Source of the DNA: Geomonas subterranea
GTDB lineage: Bacteria; Desulfobacterota; Desulfuromonadia; Geobacterales; Geobacteraceae
Direction: 5' to 3'
Length of the DNA: 64,000 bases
Assembly (NCBI RefSeq): GCF_019063845.1
Contig: NZ_CP077683.1
Location: forward strand, 1,612,001-1,676,000
The translations under genes and the position numbers were made by a program. Positions 52,571 through 61,943 of the stretch are shown one piece after another (within the stretch, counting starts at the first letter, position 1; each line of letters begins with the position of its first letter). The notes beneath the pieces are model-generated. The model searched no databases, had not been told where the DNA came from, and saw only the letters and a list, made by a program, of their open reading frames with translations.

Positions 52571-54171
52571 TTGCGCCTGTAGAGGTACCACTGGTTGGAC
52601 TCGGCAGCGAGCCGGAAACGGGCTTGCAGCGCCGGCGTGTAGATTCTCATCAGCCCCGCGTTCATTCGCCCAGGCGCCGCGGGCCGCTTCGGCACCATGA
52701 CGATGTCGGTATCGCCGAAAAACTTCGCGTCGGAGGGGCGGTGGCTGTCGCTGAAGGTGTAATTGTAAGCGATGGCCGCCATGCCTCCCTTGGGAGCAGG
52801 CCGTCCCAGGGCGTAGGGAAAAGGATTCATCATGTCCATGGTCAGGACCTTTTCCGACGGAGCGGAACGTTGCCGCAGCAAAAGGGTCCCGTCATTGACC
52901 GACTCGACGTATGCGTGGCCGTTGCTGTCAGGCTCAGCCTCGTCGTCGTAAAGGAGCATCTCCTTGAGGCGCGGCTCGATGAATCGTGTCACCGACGCGA
53001 CCCCTGAGGGGTGCGCCTTCTGCATGACGCCATAGGCGAGCCCGGTTGCCTGGCTGCAGAAGGAAACAAGGATGAAAACCGTTCCGATGAGGACGGTACT
53101 CTTGACGCCGACAGAGGACCGCCTTGCCTCACCGCCGGGGTTATTCCGGCTCCAGGCGCCGAGGTCGATGACCACCCACAGGGAGTAGATCGCGGTAAGC
53201 GGCAGTTCCGAGTACTGCTGGTTGCTGCACAAAAGCAGCATGTCGACCGCGAAGACGAAGCAGCCCAGCAGAACGCCGGCAAGGCGGCGAGTTCCCGTGC
53301 CCTCGCCCTTCGCACGGGCACTCTGAATGGTCAACAGGAGCACGAACAAAAGGGAGAGCGCGTTGAGGGTGAACTTCCGGAACACCTCTGCGTAACTGAA
53401 GCTTTTGGACCGTGCGCCGGCGGCGATGTCGAGGTCCCGCAAAATGGCACCTATATCGAACTGGAGGTATGCCAAAAAAGCGAGACTCACCAGGCAGAAT
53501 CCGGCGGCGATGCCGGCCAGGCGCCGCTTGTCGAAAGGCTTCCACAAAAAGGAGGCACCGATGAGAAGAACCGCGGCAGCGAAGTAGTTGGCCTTTAGGA
53601 ACAGGCAGAGAGCAGTGACCGCGCCGGTGGAAAGTCCGCCGAGCAGCCGGTCCCTGTCCGGCAGGCCGCTGCCCCCCAGGAAAGCCTCGATCATCAGCAA
53701 GCCGAGCAGCGCGTAGCCGTAGCGGTTGTAGAACATGGCGTGGCTCGAGTTGAGCGCCCCCCACCCCAGGGAGTACGGGGAGACCACCAGTAGCGCCAGG
53801 TAGAGGCAGAGCAGGAACCGCGGCGCAGCCGGCACCGTGTCGCGGCAGAGACGGTAGCCCCAGATGCCCACGGCGAAGGCGAACATCGCGTTGCCGTACC
53901 CGATGGCGTCGACGGAGTAGCGCGAGGCCGCCAGTCCGGCTGCCACCACCAGGAAGGAGAGCGGGCCCCAGGGGCTGGTGTAGTCGAGGTGGGGGCGCTG
54001 CCCCGTGACCACCCGCCACCCGTTGTCGAGCAGGAAAAATATGTCGTGTCCGAACTTGCGGGTGGGAACGGCGCCGGTGTAGACCGCAGCCGCGCAGATG
54101 CCGACCAGGAAGAGCAGAAACAACAACAGGTGGCGGTTGTCGCCGCGAGAGGCGCTGCTGGAACGATTCAT
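52567..54171 (-). CDS. Multi-spanning membrane protein of a glycan cluster
   Basis: A 534-residue protein with about eleven hydrophobic helices, beginning MNRSSSASRGDNRHLLLFLL. After TM1 the loop has GHDIFFLLDNGWRVVTGQRP and HLDYTSPWGPLSFLVVAAGL. The last 160 residues are a soluble periplasmic domain. It looks like an ArnT/PMT-like membrane glycosyltransferase or polymerase, but no signature is firm. It is the first gene of the four-gene leftward cluster (membrane protein, GT2, methyltransferase, membrane protein). I chose the ATG at 54171; a TTG three codons upstream is in frame. Confidence 0.72.
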   Translation of the reverse strand: MNRSSSASRGDNRHLLLFLLFLVGICAAAVYTGAVPTRKFGHDIFFLLDNGWRVVTGQRPHLDYTSPWGPLSFLVVAAGLAASRYSVDAIGYGNAMFAFAVGIWGYRLCRDTVPAAPRFLLCLYLALLVVSPYSLGWGALNSSHAMFYNRYGYALLGLLMIEAFLGGSGLPDRDRLLGGLSTGAVTALCLFLKANYFAAAVLLIGASFLWKPFDKRRLAGIAAGFCLVSLAFLAYLQFDIGAILRDLDIAAGARSKSFSYAEVFRKFTLNALSLLFVLLLTIQSARAKGEGTGTRRLAGVLLGCFVFAVDMLLLCSNQQYSELPLTAIYSLWVVIDLGAWSRNNPGGEARRSSVGVKSTVLIGTVFILVSFCSQATGLAYGVMQKAHPSGVASVTRFIEPRLKEMLLYDDEAEPDSNGHAYVESVNDGTLLLRQRSAPSEKVLTMDMMNPFPYALGRPAPKGGMAAIAYNYTFSDSHRPSDAKFFGDTDIVMVPKRPAAPGRMNAGLMRIYTPALQARFRLAAESNQWYLYRRK

Positions 54172-54259
54172 AGAGATCAATGTTCACCGCCAATGTGGCG
54201 CAATAACTACATCGATAAATTGTTTCTTGAAGTCATAACCTTCCCCCGCATACGTCCAG

Positions 54260-54298
54260 CTCCCCTCTCCCTCTGGGAGAGGACCAGGGTGAGGGCGT
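54260..54298. repeat. Copy of the dispersed hairpin repeat
   Basis: The CCCTCTCCC/GGGAGAGG hairpin with a CCAGGGTGAGGG tail lies upstream of the glycan cluster, on the plus strand orientation. Confidence 0.8.
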
Positions 54299-54327
54299 TG
54301 CCAATGTCACCATAATCGCAGCCGGCA

Positions 54328-54373
54328 GATCCCTCACCCGCCCTTCGGTCACCCTCTCCCTGAGGGAGAGGGT
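54328..54373. repeat. Inverted copy of the dispersed hairpin repeat
   Basis: The opposite orientation to the copy at 54260: CCCTCACCC-type tail first, then CCCTCTCCC/GGGAGAGGG around TGA. The two copies form a larger inverted pair of about 110 bp, which could fold as a cruciform or strong RNA stem between divergent-side and convergent-side transcripts. Confidence 0.75.
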
Positions 54374-54417
54374 GACAAACGCGCCACGGCGGGCAGGCCC
54401 GTAAAGGGGAAGGGCAT

Positions 54418-54759
54418 TCACGCAATCTCGATCTTGTTGCCGATGACGGTAACGGTGGCGTCCAGTGTGCCGGCGGGGAGTTCGAGCACGCTGGACGCCT
54501 TGGGGTGGAAACCGGACACGCGGTTGGGAGCGAGCGTAGTGGCGACCGCCACGACCCGCTGCTCCCCGTCCAGGAAGGCGACGTCGATGGGGAATTTCAT
54601 GCCGAAGGTATGAACGCTGTTGCAGGGCCTGATCCACAGTCCCTGTCCCCGCGGCAGCTCCTTTTTGCCGAGCAGCCCCTTGAGCCTGGTCACAAAGGTA
54701 TCCGCGACCGAGACGGCCCGGGCCAGCTCCATCCCCGATGTGACGTCGACCGCCCTCAT
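54418..54759 (-). CDS. DUF192 family protein
   Basis: A 113-residue small beta-rich domain. The family signature is RPCNSVHTFGMKFPIDVAFL near residue 45, then RVVAVATTLAPNRVSGFHPK and the ASSVLELPAGTLDATVTVIG end. DUF192 proteins are widespread and of unknown function; many have a signal peptide, but this one has none. The ATG follows the stop of the beta-barrel gene without a gap, indicating coupled translation as the last gene of the Tad pilus locus. A role in pilus assembly is possible only from position. Confidence 0.85.
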   Translation of the reverse strand: MRAVDVTSGMELARAVSVADTFVTRLKGLLGKKELPRGQGLWIRPCNSVHTFGMKFPIDVAFLDGEQRVVAVATTLAPNRVSGFHPKASSVLELPAGTLDATVTVIGNKIEIA

Positions 54760-55365
54760 CTAATCCAAGATCTTTTCCGGCAGGAACAGGCGGATGCCGA
54801 CCGTGCCGACGAAACTGTTGGGGTTGTACTCCTGCGGCGTGGTCTTGATGTTTCCGGCCGGGGCGAAGATCCCTTTCAGTTCAGCGGTCAGAGCGATGCC
54901 CCTGGTGGCGAAATAATCGATACCTGCACTGACATGCCCGCCGGTGGTCCATTCAAGGCCGTACCTGCGGTCGCCGAGGTTTTTGAATTTGCCCTTGATG
55001 AAATCGACTCCGGCTCCGAGGTAAGGGACCAGGGGCTGCTCCGGGGTAAAACGGTACTGAAGCCCAAGTGAGATATCGGTCAAGGTCGCCTCCCCCACCT
55101 TCCCGCCTGCCGCCTGGACATTGAGGGTCGGGGCGTGCGTGATGTCGAGTTCGGCGGCGACGTTCTTGCCAATGCCGTAGATCACGCCTCCGCCAGCGGC
55201 AAGGCCGGTGTTGGTATCGTCGACCCCGGTGATGAAGTCATCCTGCACCGGCATAAGGAAGCCGACCTTGCCGGTCAGGCCGATCCTGCCGTCGATGTCG
55301 GCCGCAATGGCGGGCCCTGCTGTTAGAGTTGAAATAAAAACCATCAAGAAGATAACTCTGCGCAT
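54760..55365 (-). CDS. OmpW/OmpA-barrel-like outer-membrane protein
   Basis: A 201-residue exported protein with signal peptide (VIFLMVFISTLTAGPAIAAD) and about eight amphipathic beta strands with alternating aromatic and Gly residues (for example ISLGLQYRFTPEQPLVPYLG and FVGTVGIRLFLPEKILD). This is the small eight-stranded outer-membrane barrel style. The ATG at 55365 is preferred to the one directly before it (55368), because GGAGG is 4 bp away from the former and 1 bp from the latter. It sits between the Ig lipoprotein and DUF192 gene in the Tad locus, so it may support pilus export or attachment. Confidence 0.8.
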   Translation of the reverse strand: MRRVIFLMVFISTLTAGPAIAADIDGRIGLTGKVGFLMPVQDDFITGVDDTNTGLAAGGGVIYGIGKNVAAELDITHAPTLNVQAAGGKVGEATLTDISLGLQYRFTPEQPLVPYLGAGVDFIKGKFKNLGDRRYGLEWTTGGHVSAGIDYFATRGIALTAELKGIFAPAGNIKTTPQEYNPNSFVGTVGIRLFLPEKILD

Positions 55366-55439
55366 CATGCCTCCTCGAATTTGTATATGGCAAGGACCGT
55401 CGCAACCGATTGCAGGTCCAGGATCGAACTGACGCCGGC

Positions 55440-57338
55440 CTACGGGGCCTTTGCTTGCGTGATGGTGACGTTAAACCCGCCGTAACTAAGTAGTTGAACG
55501 CCATCCGCAGTGGTAGCCGTGGCCTGATAGATCACAGATTCAGTATTGGTTAACCCTGGGCCTGGTGCCCCTAGACTTACATTACAGGTGAATATCCCCA
55601 TTCCATGATCATCCGTCGTCACCTTTATTTTCTTTTGATAATCGGCGGGAACGGAATAAACGACCGGGTCCCCCGGAAGGGGTGGAACCAGTTCAATTCT
55701 CGTATCGGGGTTTCTACCTGTGTTGGAGATCCCTAGATATACGTCAAGTCGGGGCAGCGGGATGCCGTTATTGTCGAGTACCTGGAAAGGCACTAGTTGT
55801 TTAAAGGTCGCACCTAAAGCATCAGCCGCAATAGTCCCAGAAAGAGTGTTGAGGTTGCCATTTGGATCAGTCGTGGGGGCCAAAGTAAGGAAGTTTATCA
55901 CGTAGCTGTTCTGCCGGATGATGTCGATGGTATGGTAGGCAGTCACTTCCTTATCGTTAACCGTCGTGGTTGACTTAACGATTATGCTCGAGCTTGTTGG
56001 AGCCGCATCCGACCTGAGGCGGCACACGGCATTGCCTATTGAATCGGTATTAACGGTCAAAGTTTCCTGGACAATGCCAGATGGATCCCGGATGGTGGCT
56101 GAACCGCCGACGACGCTGAAGGTGACCGGGTTGTTCTGCACCGGTTTCGGTGGGGACTGCATGTCCGTGACGGTTGCGGTCAAGATGACGTCGCCGCTGA
56201 TACCTACCGTCTGCTTGTCGCTGGCAAGCGTCATCTTGATAATGGACGCGGAGAACGGCTGCGTCGTGATCTGAACCGGTGCGACCGCGGTAACCACGGT
56301 GCCGTCGATGGTAGCGGTAGCCTGCAGAATGACGGCAGAGGTGGAAGCAGGGTTGAGGGCGCGGACGCGGGCAATCCCCTTGCCAACCGAGTCCGTGACG
56401 GCGGTGGGGGTGATTATCGCGGCTTCCCCCGAGGCGACGCTGAAGGTTACTGTCTCACCGCCTACTGGCTTGGCGCCGGAATCTTTCAACAGCACCGTGA
56501 CGTAAAATTCCTCGTTGTTGTCCACTACCTGCTTGCTGGGAGCCATGGTCATGGTGTAGCTGACCGTGGAGGTGGTTGTCGGCACCACCTGGAACGGAAT
56601 GTTGGCCACCACCTGGGCCCCGCCAACCGTCGCGGTTGCTTCGACGATGACGTTCGATACCACGGTTGAATTGCCGGCTTTGACTATTGACGTGGCCTGG
56701 CCGTTGGAATCCGTGACGGAATTCGCGATCTCCATCGATGCCTGTCCCGCGGTCACCCGGAAAGCGACCGGGAGGTTGGCGATGGGGTTGTTGGAGCCGT
56801 CTTTGGCCGTGGCGACAACGACCTGATCCTGGTTGGGGCTGACCGTCAGCGAGGTCATGCTGAGGGACAGTCTGGTGCTGTTCAGGTTGGCGTCGGCCGG
56901 GGAAACCTGAAAGTTGCCGTAGCCGGTAACGCTATTGTTGATGACGGCCGAGGCGCCCTGCACGATGACGTTGGTGGTGACGGCGGTGGCAGTCGTCCTG
57001 ATAAAGGCCAGGGCGATACCGTTGGAATCGGTCTTGGCCGAGGTGGTCACGACCGTTGCGGGACCGGCGGTGATGGAGAAATTCACCGTCTGGTTGGCTA
57101 CCGGGTTGCTAGAGGCGTCCTTCAGCGAGGCCGTCACTATCATCTGCTCGTTGGCAAATGCCGACGATTTTCCTGGAATGAGGGTCAGGCTGAAGGGGGG
57201 GGTACCGGTCGTCGCCCCGCCGACGGTCCCGCCGGAATTGAACGGGTCGGCGTTGCCGCTGGAACTTGAGCCACATCCGGCCAGCCCAAGCATCAACACC
57301 GGTAATAATATCAAAGCCAACTTCCAAAAATATCGCAT
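55440..57338 (-). CDS. Ig-like (Big_1) repeat lipoprotein
   Basis: A 632-residue surface protein with a lipobox (PVLMLGLAGC, Cys22), a Ser/Gly linker, and about five invasin-like Ig repeats. Each repeat has the (V/I)xATxxDxxxxPVxxxxV(T/N)F and T(D/N)SxGxA pattern, for example VTDSNGQATSIVKAGNSTVV and VTDSVGKGIARVRALNPAST. Such proteins often act as adhesins or as stalks holding an outer-membrane part. It lies directly after the small peptide gene and tadC in the Tad locus, so it may be a pilus-linked adhesin. Exact function unknown. Confidence 0.85.
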   Translation of the reverse strand: MRYFWKLALILLPVLMLGLAGCGSSSSGNADPFNSGGTVGGATTGTPPFSLTLIPGKSSAFANEQMIVTASLKDASSNPVANQTVNFSITAGPATVVTTSAKTDSNGIALAFIRTTATAVTTNVIVQGASAVINNSVTGYGNFQVSPADANLNSTRLSLSMTSLTVSPNQDQVVVATAKDGSNNPIANLPVAFRVTAGQASMEIANSVTDSNGQATSIVKAGNSTVVSNVIVEATATVGGAQVVANIPFQVVPTTTSTVSYTMTMAPSKQVVDNNEEFYVTVLLKDSGAKPVGGETVTFSVASGEAAIITPTAVTDSVGKGIARVRALNPASTSAVILQATATIDGTVVTAVAPVQITTQPFSASIIKMTLASDKQTVGISGDVILTATVTDMQSPPKPVQNNPVTFSVVGGSATIRDPSGIVQETLTVNTDSIGNAVCRLRSDAAPTSSSIIVKSTTTVNDKEVTAYHTIDIIRQNSYVINFLTLAPTTDPNGNLNTLSGTIAADALGATFKQLVPFQVLDNNGIPLPRLDVYLGISNTGRNPDTRIELVPPLPGDPVVYSVPADYQKKIKVTTDDHGMGIFTCNVSLGAPGPGLTNTESVIYQATATTADGVQLLSYGGFNVTITQAKAP

Positions 57339-57380
57339 GCCCCCTCCTCATATTGAACGAGCTGATATCAACGTGTTTTA

Positions 57381-57464
57381 CTACTTCTTGCAGAGCCTCG
57401 AATAAACGAGAGCCAGTTCCACTGCGATGATCATCAAAAGAGCGCTGTTTAAATCGAAGTGCAT
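57381..57464 (-). CDS. 27-residue membrane peptide in the Tad locus
   Basis: AAAGGAGG lies 6-7 bp before an ATG at 57464. The frame encodes MHFDLNSALLMIIAVELALV followed by YSRLCKK and a stop at 57381: one hydrophobic helix with a charged C-terminal end. The ribosome-binding site is better than that of most neighbours, which argues for translation. It lies 30 bp after tadC and 42 bp before the Ig lipoprotein. The function is unknown; it could be a tiny Flp-locus accessory protein. Confidence 0.55.
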   Translation of the reverse strand: MHFDLNSALLMIIAVELALVYSRLCKK

Positions 57465-57494
57465 GACCGTTCCTCCTTTTAGTTATGCTGCATG

Positions 57495-58406
57495 CTATTT
57501 CAAAAGGGTCTTGCTGATCTGAACATAGGCCGGCCCCAGGATGACCACCAAAAGCGCAGGGAAGACGAACACAACCAAAGGAAAGATCATCTTGATTGTG
57601 GTCTTGGCGGCGGCCTCCTCGGCCAACTGCCTTCTCTTGGTGCGCAGGGTCTCGGCATGAACGGAAAGGGCCTGGCTCAGGCTGGTGCCGAACCTCTCGG
57701 TCTGGGACAGCATGGTGACGAACGACTTCACGTCGTCCACCATGGTCCTCTCAGCCATGTCCTTCAGCGACTGAATGCGCGGCTTCCCCGCCCTGGTCTC
57801 CATGCTCGCCGTCTTGATTTCCTTGGCGAGGGGGTCGTTGGCGAACTGGGGGACCTCCGTAGTCTTGATGAGTGCCGCGTCCATGCTGAGCCCGGCGTTG
57901 ACGCAGACAGTCAAGAGATCGAGGATGTCAGGAAGAGTATGAAATATCTGCAGCCTCCGCTCGTTGTACTGGTGAGAGAGCCAGTAACTGGGCGCCAGAT
58001 AGCCGATGATCGCCAGCATAAGCGTCACGAGGAGCAAAAGCCGGTTCAACTCCACCCCCTTCAGCATGACGTAAAACAGCACGAAGACGCCGGGCAAGAG
58101 GATGGTGAGCAGGATCTTGGCCCCAAAGAACACGTAGACGCTCTCCCGCTTGTAACCGGCGGCGACCAGAAGCCTCATGTACTTCCCCTGTTCCTTGGAT
58201 GACAGTTTGAGCGACTTGCCCAACTGCCCCAACTGGTCGTACCATTTAGGCGATTCCGCGACCAGTTCGACCTTGCTTACTTCCTGCACTTCCAACTTCT
58301 CGAGCCTCGTCTGCACCATGCTGCGTCGCGCCAGGTACGGATAAATGGCGGCTACGGTGAGGAGCACGATGGCTAAGAACACGGCTGCTGTTATTGCGAG
58401 AACCAT
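57495..58406 (-). CDS. tadC: Tad pilus inner-membrane platform protein TadC
   Basis: The 303-residue protein has the GspF/T2SF-type platform domain (about 130-300: VCVNAGLSMDAALIKTTEVP and FVTMLSQTERFGTSLSQALS) and three to four membrane helices, including ILLTILLPGVFVLFYVML and MIFPLVVFVFPALLVVIL. It pairs with TadB to form the inner-membrane platform of the Flp pilus machine. It starts 9 bp after tadB and is the last of the core tad machinery genes before the small peptide. Confidence 0.93.
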   Translation of the reverse strand: MVLAITAAVFLAIVLLTVAAIYPYLARRSMVQTRLEKLEVQEVSKVELVAESPKWYDQLGQLGKSLKLSSKEQGKYMRLLVAAGYKRESVYVFFGAKILLTILLPGVFVLFYVMLKGVELNRLLLLVTLMLAIIGYLAPSYWLSHQYNERRLQIFHTLPDILDLLTVCVNAGLSMDAALIKTTEVPQFANDPLAKEIKTASMETRAGKPRIQSLKDMAERTMVDDVKSFVTMLSQTERFGTSLSQALSVHAETLRTKRRQLAEEAAAKTTIKMIFPLVVFVFPALLVVILGPAYVQISKTLLK

Positions 58407-58415
58407 GGCCGCCCC

Positions 58416-59378
58416 CTATATCCTGATCCTGATAATCTTCCTGATGACCAGGAAGCCGAGGATCTGCAGAACCACTGCGAGAGAAAGGACGTACAGCCCC
58501 TCGACCTCTTTGTAGAGAAGCGACTCGTACTTGGGATTAAGGATGTTGAACACGACGAAGGTGAAGGCCGGCAAAACGCCAAGCACGTATCCCGTCATAC
58601 GCCCCTGGGCGGTGTAAACGCGCACCTGCCTGCGTATCTTGAGTCTCTCCCGGATGGTCGCGGCCAGATTCTCGAGAATATCTGAGAGGTTACCGCCGAC
58701 GTCGTTGTTTATGGAAATGGCGGTGGTGAAGAATCTGAGGTCGAGGCTTTCAACCCTCTCGTTCAGGTTGTTCAGAGTCTCCGTGATCCTCAAGCCAAGC
58801 AACTGCTGTTCGTAAGCGGTCTTGAAAAGCTCCCCGACCGGGTCCTGGATCTCCTCCCCGACCAGCTGAATCGCACTGGTAAAGGAGTGTCCGGCGCGCA
58901 GTGAACGCGAAATCATGGTTAGGGCGTCAGGAAAAAGTTCCGTGAACTTCTCCAGTCGCTGTCGGATCTTGAAGGAAAGATAGGCGAAAGGGAGCAGCGA
59001 TATCGCCACGGCCACGGCCAGTGCGATGAGAAACGACTTGAACAGCAGCACGACGACGATGAAGCCGACCACGGTTACCGCCGCGGCGAGCATGAGAAAA
59101 CGGGACGCTGTCAGGTCGAGTCCGGCGTGGTCGAGCTTCTTGTCCAGGTCCCGGGTCAGGGGGAGCGTGGCAAGAATCCGGTCAAGCGGCGGTATCTCTC
59201 TGATTATCTCCGCCCGCAGGTCTTCCGGCATTCCCTGCGCGTCGTTATCCCGGGCCAGACGCTGCAGACGCCTTTTGAGCTCGTACTTTGGGGAGGCCGT
59301 TACCGAGGTGACCCCGAAGTACAGCGCCAGGAACAGGAAGAAAACGGCCAGGAAAGTGACGATGATGATGGGTAGCAT
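58416..59378 (-). CDS. tadB: Tad pilus inner-membrane platform protein TadB
   Basis: A 320-residue T2SF-family protein with an N-terminal membrane helix (IIIVTFLAVFFLFLALYFGV), a cytoplasmic segment (LQRLARDNDAQGMPEDLRAE), paired helices near 100-130, the GspF core (FPDALTMISRSLRAGHSFTS ... AISINNDVGGNLSDILENLA) and two C-terminal helices. It is the first half of the TadB/TadC platform. It lies 14 bp after tadA on the same strand. Confidence 0.93.
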   Translation of the reverse strand: MLPIIIVTFLAVFFLFLALYFGVTSVTASPKYELKRRLQRLARDNDAQGMPEDLRAEIIREIPPLDRILATLPLTRDLDKKLDHAGLDLTASRFLMLAAAVTVVGFIVVVLLFKSFLIALAVAVAISLLPFAYLSFKIRQRLEKFTELFPDALTMISRSLRAGHSFTSAIQLVGEEIQDPVGELFKTAYEQQLLGLRITETLNNLNERVESLDLRFFTTAISINNDVGGNLSDILENLAATIRERLKIRRQVRVYTAQGRMTGYVLGVLPAFTFVVFNILNPKYESLLYKEVEGLYVLSLAVVLQILGFLVIRKIIRIRI

Positions 59379-59392
59379 CGAATTATCCGCCT

Positions 59393-60694
59393 CTAGTTCT
59401 CGAAAATGCCCTGGGGAAGTTCAAAGCCGTAGACCCTGAAGCGCTCGGCGAAGGTAGGCCTCACCCCGGTGGCCCTGTAGGTGCCGACGACCCTGCCATC
59501 CTTGTCGATGCCTTTCTGGTCGAAGACGAAGACGTCGTGCATGACGATGGTGTTCCCCTCCATACCGGTGATCTCCGAGAGCTTGACGACCTTCCTGGTC
59601 CCGTCCGAGAACCGGACCAGTTGGACAACGACGTTCAGAGCCGCGGCCACCTGCTCGCGGATGGCGCGCTCCGGCAGGTCCATGCCCGCCATCAGCACCA
59701 TGGTTTCGATACGCGCCAGCGCGTCACGGGTAGTGTTGGCGTGAACGGTGGAGATGGAGCCGTCATGACCGGTATTCATGGCCTGGAGCATGTCCAGCGC
59801 CTCGCCGCCGCGGATCTCGCCCAGGATGATCCGGTCGGGGCGCATCCTGAGGGCGTTGCGCACCAGGTCGCGCTGGGTCACTTCCCCCCTCCCCTCGATG
59901 TTGGGAGGGCGGGTCTCCAGGCGCACCACGTGTTCCTGCTTGAGATGCAGCTCGGCGGAGTCCTCGATGGTGACCACGCGCTCGTCATGGGGTATGTACT
60001 CGGATAGCACGTTCAGCATCGTAGTCTTACCAGTGCCGGTACCGCCCGAAACCAGGATGTTGAGCCTGGTGCGGACCGCCCCTTCCAGGAGCTTCTCCAT
60101 GCGGGGGTCCAGGGTGCCAAGGTTTATCAGGTCACTCATCTTGAGCGGGTCCTGTCCGAAACGCCGGATGGAAAGCACCGGCCCGTCCAGGGCAAGAGGC
60201 GGGATGATGGCATTGACGCGGGAGCCATCGGGAAGCCTAGCGTCGACGTAGGGCGATGACTCGTCGATGCGCCTCCCCACCTTGGAAACGATCCTTTCGA
60301 TGATCTGCAAGAGGTGCGCGTTGTCCTTGAAGCAGACGTCGCTCTTGACCAGCTTGCCGAAGCGCTCCACGTAAACCTGGGAGCACTTGTTCACCAGGAT
60401 GTCGGAAATGTGGGGGTCCGCCAACAGGGGCTCCAAAGGTCCCAGGCCGAAGGTCTCGTGCTGGATCTCCACGACCAGGCGGTCCCGCTCGAACTGGTTT
60501 AAGGGCACCCCTTCCTCGATGATCAGGTTCTCGATGACGAAACCGATCTCACGGTTGAGTTCGTTGGCGCCCAGAAGATCGAGCTTGGCCAGGTCGAGGC
60601 GCTCTATCAGCCGCCGATGGATGCGGCTTTTCAGGTCCTGGAAGAATTCCTGGTCGTTGATTATCCCCGGCATCTGAAATGGGTTATTCGGCAT
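59393..60694 (-). CDS. tadA: Tad pilus assembly ATPase TadA/CpaF
   Basis: The 433-residue secretion ATPase belongs to the VirB11/GspE family. It has a helical N-terminal domain (about 1-110), the Asp-box and Walker [21 protein letters not shown] near residue 215, Walker [21 protein letters not shown] near 285, and the His box [20 protein letters not shown]. It powers Flp pilus extension and is hexameric. It sits 91 bp after tadZ and is followed by tadB. Confidence 0.95.
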   Translation of the reverse strand: MPNNPFQMPGIINDQEFFQDLKSRIHRRLIERLDLAKLDLLGANELNREIGFVIENLIIEEGVPLNQFERDRLVVEIQHETFGLGPLEPLLADPHISDILVNKCSQVYVERFGKLVKSDVCFKDNAHLLQIIERIVSKVGRRIDESSPYVDARLPDGSRVNAIIPPLALDGPVLSIRRFGQDPLKMSDLINLGTLDPRMEKLLEGAVRTRLNILVSGGTGTGKTTMLNVLSEYIPHDERVVTIEDSAELHLKQEHVVRLETRPPNIEGRGEVTQRDLVRNALRMRPDRIILGEIRGGEALDMLQAMNTGHDGSISTVHANTTRDALARIETMVLMAGMDLPERAIREQVAAALNVVVQLVRFSDGTRKVVKLSEITGMEGNTIVMHDVFVFDQKGIDKDGRVVGTYRATGVRPTFAERFRVYGFELPQGIFEN

Positions 60695-60785
60695 GGGTCA
60701 GACCTCTCGAACGCGGGCGGGGCGGCTGTGACAGCTGGGTGTCCGCCCCGTTGGCCCGTTTTTACGGATGGGCCTCCCGCTGGGA

Positions 60786-61910
60786 TTATGGTTTTGCCAC
60801 CAGTTCGGCCAGATTGAGAATCGCCTTACTGACGGTGGAACCCGGGGAGAACTTAACGACCGGCATCCCCTTGTTGATTGAATTGACCACCTCGACGTAA
60901 TCGTTGGGAATGGTCTGGAACACGGCATGCCCCAGCACCTTCTCGGCATCCTTGATCTGGATGTCGGCCTTGGGGAGGTAGCGGTTCACGACCAGCTTCA
61001 AACGGTCCTTGCGCAACCCCTTTCTTTCCATGGCGGTGAGGTAGCGCTTGCTGTTTTTGAGGGCGGGAAGGCTCAGGGCGGTGGTGAACAGGATCAGGTC
61101 CGATGACTCGAAGATGGCCATGTTGCACCCGGCGAGCGGCCCCCCGCAGTCGACCACGACGTAGGTGAACACACTTCTTAGAAAGGAGAGGATGCGGTGC
61201 ACCTGGTCGGGAGTGATGGAGATGGCGTCGTCGACCTCGTTGGGCTCGGTCAGCACGAACGGGCCGGAAGGGTGACGCGTCATGACCGTCATCAGGAAGT
61301 TGGCGTCGAGACGGTCAATGTTGCTGGTGACGCTGCTAAGGGTGTACGTCGGGTTGACGTCGAGGAAGGTGCTGATGTCACCCGAGTAGAGGTTCAGGTC
61401 CACCAACGCCACCTTGACCCCCTCGGAGGCGAGACTGGCAGCCAGGTTGACCGCGACCGTGGTGGTACCCATCCCACCGGTGGGGTAGTAGACGGAAATG
61501 ATCTTGGCCCGGGAAGCCTCCTCGGTCTTGGAGAAGATGAAGCGCCCCACCTTCTGCAGGGCAAGTTTCAACTCGTCCTGGGTCAGGGGGCGCAGCATGT
61601 ATTCCACGGCTCCAGCACGCATGAGGGAGAGGATCCAGTCGGAACTCTTCTCCGAAGAGCTGACGATCACCGAGGTCCTGGGGAACTTGGAGGTGATATG
61701 CTGCACCTCCTGCATGCCGCGCTGAATGTCATTCACCTCGAGGATGACCACGTTGGGAGAGCTCTTCTCAATGATCCTCAGGCCGGCGCTGAAGTTGTCC
61801 ACCGAGCCGACTATGCTGATCGTCTCGGCAAACGGCTTCAGCGTCGCCTCGATTGACTCCCGGGCGGAAGCTTCGCTGTCGATGATGGCTAGACTGATAT
61901 GTGGAGGCAT
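60786..61910 (-). CDS. tadZ: Tad locus MinD/ParA-like protein TadZ/CpaE
   Basis: The 374-residue protein combines an atypical receiver-like N-terminal domain (about 5-120: LAIIDSEASARESIEATL; the usual phosphoacceptor region reads VVILEVNDI) with a MinD/ParA ATPase (about 140-370). The deviant Walker A is YYPTGGMGTTTVAVNLAASL, lacking both lysines of the classical form, as is common in TadZ/CpaE. DLNLYSGDISTFLDVNP and VVVDCGGPLAG follow. TadZ localises the pilus machine to a cell pole. It lies 33 bp after the TadG-like gene. Confidence 0.92.
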   Translation of the reverse strand: MPPHISLAIIDSEASARESIEATLKPFAETISIVGSVDNFSAGLRIIEKSSPNVVILEVNDIQRGMQEVQHITSKFPRTSVIVSSSEKSSDWILSLMRAGAVEYMLRPLTQDELKLALQKVGRFIFSKTEEASRAKIISVYYPTGGMGTTTVAVNLAASLASEGVKVALVDLNLYSGDISTFLDVNPTYTLSSVTSNIDRLDANFLMTVMTRHPSGPFVLTEPNEVDDAISITPDQVHRILSFLRSVFTYVVVDCGGPLAGCNMAIFESSDLILFTTALSLPALKNSKRYLTAMERKGLRKDRLKLVVNRYLPKADIQIKDAEKVLGHAVFQTIPNDYVEVVNSINKGMPVVKFSPGSTVSKAILNLAELVAKP

Positions 61911-61943
61911 AGGTGTTCTCTTCCCTTATGTTATCCGATGCTT

